Source of the DNA: Candidatus Saccharimonadota bacterium
Lineage (GTDB): Bacteria > Patescibacteriota > Saccharimonadia > Saccharimonadales > Saccharimonadaceae
Assembly: GCA_028289185.1 (NCBI GenBank)
Contig: JAQGGV010000027.1
Location: forward strand, 1 to 13,733
Length of the DNA stretch: 13,733 nt
Direction: 5' to 3'
Below are positions 11,051 through 13,733 of the stretch, in pieces. Position numbers and translations under genes: made by a program. Under the pieces are notes generated by a model. The model saw only the letters and a list, made by a program, of their open reading frames with translations, was not told the DNA's origin and made no database searches. Each line of letters starts with the position of its first letter. Positions within the stretch are counted from its first letter, which is position 1.

Positions 11051-11061
11051 GTGAGTGCCAA
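11035..11061. promoter_or_regulatory. CIRCE operator (HrcA binding site)
   Basis: TTGGCACTC-N9-GAGTGCCAA is a perfect 9-9-9 inverted repeat. It differs from the classic CIRCE consensus TTAGCACTC-N9-GAGTGCTAA by one symmetric base pair. It overlaps the clpC -35, so bound HrcA should block RNA polymerase until heat or misfolded protein inactivates it. hrcA itself is not in the window. Confidence 0.95.
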
Positions 11062-11131
11062 TGGAAATTGAAGAGGCTCACTGACGGGCCCGTGCTGATT
11101 ACAGCAAGCCACTTCAATGAGCCGTTTCTGG

Positions 11132-11401
11132 CTAGTGATGTTGTCGACAGCTAGGTGCAAGTCGCACTATGCTCTCGAACTTATCGATATCACCGCCAGA
11201 ATGTACGAAAAGATCTGCAATATAAGGCCCGTAAAGATGTTTGATGTCGAGGTCGAGGAGAAAGAAGCCCATCTCCTCCCCCTTTATCTCCTTGTAACTG
11301 ACAAGCGCCGTTCTTGCAACATCGTTTCCATCACACATGATTTCGACGATTTGATCAACGCTCATCCGGAGATGCTCGGTGTGGAACCGTACGTCGCACA
11401 T
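11132..11401 (-). CDS. small acidic protein of unknown function (89 aa)
   Basis: I cannot assign a function. The 89-residue product from the ATG at 11401 has a helical-looking N-terminal half (SVDQIVEIMCDGNDVARTAL). A hydrophobic segment, MGFFLLDLDIKHLYGPYIADL, lies in the middle, and GGDIDKFESIVR near the end. From memory, the GN...A, LDLD, YG and GDxxKF spacing recalls small uncharacterised proteins seen in phage and bacterial genomes; this is only recollection. Support for the reading is AGGA six bases before the ATG and a near-consensus promoter about 110 bases upstream. Arginine codons are CGG, CGA and AGA, unlike the CGT/CGC use of its neighbours, which suggests recent acquisition. An opposite-strand frame (11117-11440) is also open, so confidence is moderate. 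Confidence 0.6.
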   Translation of the reverse strand: MCDVRFHTEHLRMSVDQIVEIMCDGNDVARTALVSYKEIKGEEMGFFLLDLDIKHLYGPYIADLFVHSGGDIDKFESIVRLAPSCRQHH

Positions 11402-11511
11402 ATGCATTCCTGTTCTCTCGGAGCTGCGGAAGGACAATAGACATACAATACGTATCCTATGCCTGTTATCCCTCCCCAGCAAAAAATGTGCGTCGCCGAT
11501 GCAATACTTGT

Positions 11512-11540
11512 TTTATACTATCATCGCAGTATATTGTCAA
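11512..11540 (-). promoter_or_regulatory. near-consensus sigma70-type promoter upstream of the 89-aa gene
   Basis: TTGACA (11540-11535), a 17-base spacer and TATAAA (11517-11512) make the strongest -35/-10 pair in the window. It begins four bases after the stop of the 124-aa gene. The predicted start site near 11505 gives a leader of about 100 nt before the ATG at 11401, long enough to hold a regulatory structure. Confidence 0.8.
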
Positions 11541-11543
11541 TAT

Positions 11544-11918
11544 TCAGCTTTTCAGACGGATTGAGCCATCAGTATCAAAAAAGACCGGGGCTTCCTCGCC
11601 CTCAATTTCGGCCACTGGCGCATTATCCAACATGCCGGACAGGAAACGTAATCTTGCAAGTGAATCAATCACATGAAAACGTGTATTGTCACTGTCCGAT
11701 TTGGCATTCTCAAGGTAAAGCAAGTGAAGCGCCTGGTGAGCTGCACGATCGGACAATCGGCTCCTTAGAATCCCGCGTACGGCATTGGCTCTATTCAAAT
11801 CAACACCGATAGCCACAAGCTCATCGTCAGACCATGGGTCCTGTTTGAATACGCCCTTGTGAATCTCACCGAGGTGGTCTTTATATTCCACCTCGATACT
11901 CTCGACGCGAGCACGCAT
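11544..11918 (-). CDS. conserved-looking hypothetical protein cotranscribed with nusA (124 aa)
   Basis: I do not recognise the family. The product is soluble and acidic, with no signal peptide or membrane segment. It begins with a beta-like segment, VESIEVEYKDHLGEIHKGVF. Helices rich in Leu, Ala and Arg follow (NRANAVRGILRSRLSD; AHQALHLLYLE; VIDSLARLRFLSGML). The tail, VAEIEGEEAPVFFDTDGSIR, looks like beta strands. The ATG at 11918 lies four bases after the nusA stop with only a weak GAAGAG site, so translation is probably coupled to nusA. Many bacteria carry ylxR here; this sequence lacks anything resembling the YlxR basic core. A role alongside NusA is a guess from position only. Confidence 0.75.
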   Translation of the reverse strand: MRARVESIEVEYKDHLGEIHKGVFKQDPWSDDELVAIGVDLNRANAVRGILRSRLSDRAAHQALHLLYLENAKSDSDNTRFHVIDSLARLRFLSGMLDNAPVAEIEGEEAPVFFDTDGSIRLKS

Positions 11919-11922
11919 GATT

Positions 11923-13047
11923 CTACTCTTCGGCTGATTCTTCGACGGCGTTCAGTAGACTATCTTCGATGTTCTTCTTCGGTGCAGGTGCTACTTTTTT
12001 CTCTGGTACTGCAGTTTCAATATCAAGTTCGTAACCAGTCAGGCGTGACGCCAAGCGGACGTTCTGGCCACCGCGACCGATTGCAATTGACTGCTGGTCC
12101 TCGGCGACGAATACCTTGGCGTGCTTTTCAGCTTCGTTGATTTCAACTTTGACGACTTCGGCTGGGCTGAGGGCGTTACGGATAAACTGCTCGCTACCTG
12201 CATCAAAGGTAATGATGTCGATTTTTTCCTGATCACCAATTTCGTTCATGACGGCCTGGACACGAGTACCGTGACCCCCAACGAATGTACCGACTGGATC
12301 AACGCCAGGAACGGTGCTAGCAACAGCAAGTTTGGTTCGGCGACCGGCTTCGCGGGCAATGGCCTTGATTTCAACGGCGCCAGTTTCCATTTCTGGAACT
12401 TCCTGACGGAACAAGAATTCAACAAATTGTTCGTTACCACGACTCAGGATGAGCTGTGGACCGCGGTTGTCGCGCTCGATGTCCTTGATGAACACCTTGA
12501 TACGGCTACCGATGCTATAGAATTCACCTTGGATTTGTTCTGACTGTGGGATGATACCGCTAGCCTTGCCAAGCTCGATACGAATAACACGTGGTTCGAC
12601 GCGCTGGACGATACCAGTCACGACAGTACCGATTTTGTCCTCGTATTCTGCCAGGACGACTTCACGTTCTGCTTCACGCAGGCGCTGCAAAACAACTTGC
12701 TTGGCAGTCTGGGCAGCGACGCGACCAAATGATGTCACTTCGTGTTTTTCCTCGACGACATCACCAAGAACGGCGTCCTTCTTCAATTTTTTGGCATCAG
12801 CCAAGCTTATTTCGACAGCATCGCTACCGACAAGTTCGACAACTTCACGAGCAACATAGACCGTCGCCGTACCGTCGTTGACATTGAGTTCAGCACGAAC
12901 TTCCTGGTCGCGCTCACCGTTGTCACGACGCCATGCAGCTGCAATCGCTTGCTCAATAACGCTCATAACGGTTTCTTCTGGTAGGTTTTTCTCCTCTGCA
13001 ATTGTTCGAACTGCGAGAGTCAGTTGTTTAATGTTCAGATCTTCCAT
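11923..13047 (-). CDS. nusA: transcription termination/antitermination factor NusA
   Basis: NusA binds RNA polymerase and nascent RNA and modulates pausing, intrinsic termination and antitermination. The 374-residue product has the RNAP-binding N-terminal domain (to about 125), an S1 domain (about 133-200), KH1 with a GGHGTRVQ turn near 257-264 in place of the usual GMRGSRVQ, and KH2 with IGRGGQNVRLASRLTG at 323-338. A short charged tail follows, without the acidic repeats of proteobacterial NusA, so it has the short form seen in Gram-positive bacteria. The ATG at 13047 is set by AAGGA seven bases upstream; a longer frame from a TTG at 13089 would run across the leader hairpin and is unlikely. 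rimP, which often precedes nusA, is absent here. Confidence 0.97.
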   Translation of the reverse strand: MEDLNIKQLTLAVRTIAEEKNLPEETVMSVIEQAIAAAWRRDNGERDQEVRAELNVNDGTATVYVAREVVELVGSDAVEISLADAKKLKKDAVLGDVVEEKHEVTSFGRVAAQTAKQVVLQRLREAEREVVLAEYEDKIGTVVTGIVQRVEPRVIRIELGKASGIIPQSEQIQGEFYSIGSRIKVFIKDIERDNRGPQLILSRGNEQFVEFLFRQEVPEMETGAVEIKAIAREAGRRTKLAVASTVPGVDPVGTFVGGHGTRVQAVMNEIGDQEKIDIITFDAGSEQFIRNALSPAEVVKVEINEAEKHAKVFVAEDQQSIAIGRGGQNVRLASRLTGYELDIETAVPEKKVAPAPKKNIEDSLLNAVEESAEE

Positions 13048-13087
13048 TGTTGTATCCTTTCGATTAGATTCAATAGGTCTTTTTAGC

Positions 13088-13110
13088 AAAAAAACCGACC
13101 TGCTGGCCGG
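13088..13110 (-). terminator. weak intrinsic terminator in the nusA leader (possible attenuator)
   Basis: On the minus strand CCGGCC, loop AGCA and GGTCGG form a 6-bp stem containing one G-U pair, followed directly by seven Ts. It sits between the nusA promoter and the nusA ATG. No minus-strand gene lies just upstream for it to terminate, so a leader-attenuation role fits best. The weak stem is what one expects of a NusA-dependent terminator. Confidence 0.65.
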
Positions 13111-13124
13111 AATGTACTGTTAAT

Positions 13125-13153
13125 AATATAGCATAGCCTCATTCAATATACAA
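13125..13153 (-). promoter_or_regulatory. nusA promoter
   Basis: The -35 is TTGTAT (13153-13148), the spacer 17 bases, and the extended -10 reads TGCTATATT (13133-13125). The predicted start site is near 13118, only about eight bases before the leader hairpin. It is back to back with the J-domain gene promoter, whose -10 lies at 13156-13161. Confidence 0.6.
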
Positions 13154-13155
13154 GT

Positions 13156-13161
13156 TATACT
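13156..13161 (+). promoter_or_regulatory. -10 box of the J-domain gene, probably leaderless
   Basis: TATACT is followed by six bases and then the ATG at 13168, so the start site should coincide with the start codon. There is no Shine-Dalgarno sequence and no clear -35. The spacing is the same as at radA. Confidence 0.5.
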
Positions 13162-13167
13162 AGTACT

Positions 13168-13593
13168 ATGAACCATCGTGAGACCCTGGGTGTCAGCCCA
13201 AATGCGAGTAGCGACGAAATCAGGCGGGCTTTTCGAGAGGCCGCCAAGGAAGTCCACCCCGATCATAGCAACTCGCCCGAGGCAGCCGAAGCATTCAATC
13301 GTATCAAGGAAGCTCACAACGCGCTATTAAAGGACGCAGACGAAAAGCCCCGTGAATCTGTGACTGAACAGTCCGCAGCAGCACGCGCAACAGCGGCGAC
13401 CGCAACAGTAGCCTTTGCCAAGCCAACTGATGACGAGAACGATGATGTTACCGAGTTTATCCAGAAACTCGATGAGGCAGTTCGAGCAAGCGCCAAGAAA
13501 TCATTTATAGCAAAACGCAAAGAATCGGCAGAAGTCCGCAAGCATCGCAAGAAATTAAAAACCAACGAACGACGGTTGCGCGGACTTTACTAG
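13168..13593 (+). CDS. small J-domain (DnaJ-like) protein
   Basis: A J-domain co-chaperone that should stimulate the ATPase of a DnaK-type Hsp70. Of its 141 residues, 3 to about 58 form the J-domain: TLGVSPNASSDEIRRAFRE, then the essential HPD at 30-32, then EAFNRIKEAHNAL. The usual aromatic residue of the YxxLGV start is His here. After it comes an Ala/Thr-rich linker (about 69-85), an acidic patch (DDENDD) and a Lys/Arg-rich C-terminal helix with KKSFIAKRK and VRKHRKKLKTNERRLR. The G/F region, zinc finger and C-terminal substrate domains of true DnaJ are absent, so this is a class III J-protein whose tail probably decides where it acts. It is divergent from nusA. Confidence 0.88.
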   Translation: MNHRETLGVSPNASSDEIRRAFREAAKEVHPDHSNSPEAAEAFNRIKEAHNALLKDADEKPRESVTEQSAAARATAATATVAFAKPTDDENDDVTEFIQKLDEAVRASAKKSFIAKRKESAEVRKHRKKLKTNERRLRGLY

Positions 13594-13596
13594 TAC

Positions 13597-13616
13597 ACGG
13601 CTTGCGCCGTCATTTT
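13597..13616 (+). terminator. possible weak terminator after the J-domain gene
   Basis: ACGGC, loop TTGC and GCCGT form a perfect 5-bp stem starting three bases after the stop codon. Only a short CATTTTG follows, so the U-tract is poor and activity is uncertain. Confidence 0.4.
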
Positions 13617-13733
13617 GCTATAGTCGCTCCCGTCGTTACGAATTCCTAGAATTCGAACGTAGGTCACTGGACTCAGGTCCTGTCGGCGAGTCCGCCCCTG
13701 AAAATTTTTCAGGACAGTGAAAAGATTTTCGGG

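Noticed and set aside
11117..11440. Open plus-strand frame of 107 codons opposite the 89-aa gene
   Set aside because: Codon-position composition did not separate the two strands, but this frame has no convincing ribosome-binding site or promoter, whereas the minus-strand frame has AGGA at a good distance and a TTGACA-17-TATAAA promoter.
11402..11482. Upstream TTG extension of the 89-aa gene
   Set aside because: The extra residues are Arg-rich and unlike the rest, and the ATG at 11401 has a better-placed AGGA. The TTG at 11482 is kept only as an unlikely alternative.
13048..13089. TTG start extending nusA by 14 codons
   Set aside because: The ATG at 13047 has AAGGA at ideal spacing and gives the usual NusA N-terminus; the extension would run through the leader just after the T-run.
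13620..13700. tRNA-like segment (TTCGAA near a GGACTCAGGTCC hairpin)
   Set aside because: I tried both strands: no consistent 5-bp T-stem, 5-bp anticodon stem and 7-bp acceptor could be formed, so I do not call a tRNA.
13590..13733. Minus-strand frame open to the window edge (47 codons), overlapping the J-domain stop by four bases
   Set aside because: It is short enough to be open by chance, passes through several inverted repeats and shows no recognisable domain. A gene tail entering from the right cannot be excluded.

Overview
The window looks like a chromosomal segment from a Candidate Phyla Radiation (Patescibacteria) bacterium, most likely a Saccharibacterium (TM7). I infer this from the overall form of the proteins, such as a tyrosyl-tRNA synthetase with a TIGN signature, a compact NusA with no C-terminal extension, and a bifunctional PBP with a very basic cytoplasmic tail. 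Gene packing is also tight. TGA acts as an ordinary stop in one gene, so the recoded UGA of some other CPR lineages is not in use. The genus is not resolvable by eye.

Layout. On the minus strand are the N-terminal 332 codons of a phosphohexomutase (1-996) and tyrS (1049-2263). Divergent from tyrS is a class A penicillin-binding protein (2362-5058, plus), which shares a bidirectional terminator with the following minus-strand block. That block reads, in transcription order, clpC (10958-8469), a membrane-anchored HExxH putative metalloprotease (8503-7490), radA (7475-6129) and a PIN-TRAM protein of the YacL type (6113-5121). It resembles the Bacillus clpC-radA-disA-yacL neighbourhood without disA and without ctsR/mcsAB, and with the HExxH gene between clpC and radA. 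The clpC promoter carries a perfect CIRCE operator, so HrcA-type heat-shock control is expected.

Upstream of clpC lies a small island: an 89-residue protein of unknown function with its own near-consensus promoter and different codon use. Beyond it is nusA (13047-11923) followed by a 124-residue unknown gene (11918-11544). Divergent from nusA is a small J-domain protein (13168-13593). The last 140 bases hold no confident gene but are rich in inverted repeats.

Functional themes are cell-wall synthesis (phosphohexomutase, PBP), protein quality control (ClpC, HExxH protein, J-domain protein), DNA repair (RadA), RNA or nucleotide handling (PIN-TRAM) and transcription/translation (NusA, TyrRS). 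Two regulatory points stand out. A weak hairpin plus T-run sits in the nusA leader and could be an autoregulatory NusA-dependent terminator. At least three genes (tyrS, radA and the J-domain gene) have a -10 box only 6-8 bases before the ATG, which implies leaderless mRNAs.
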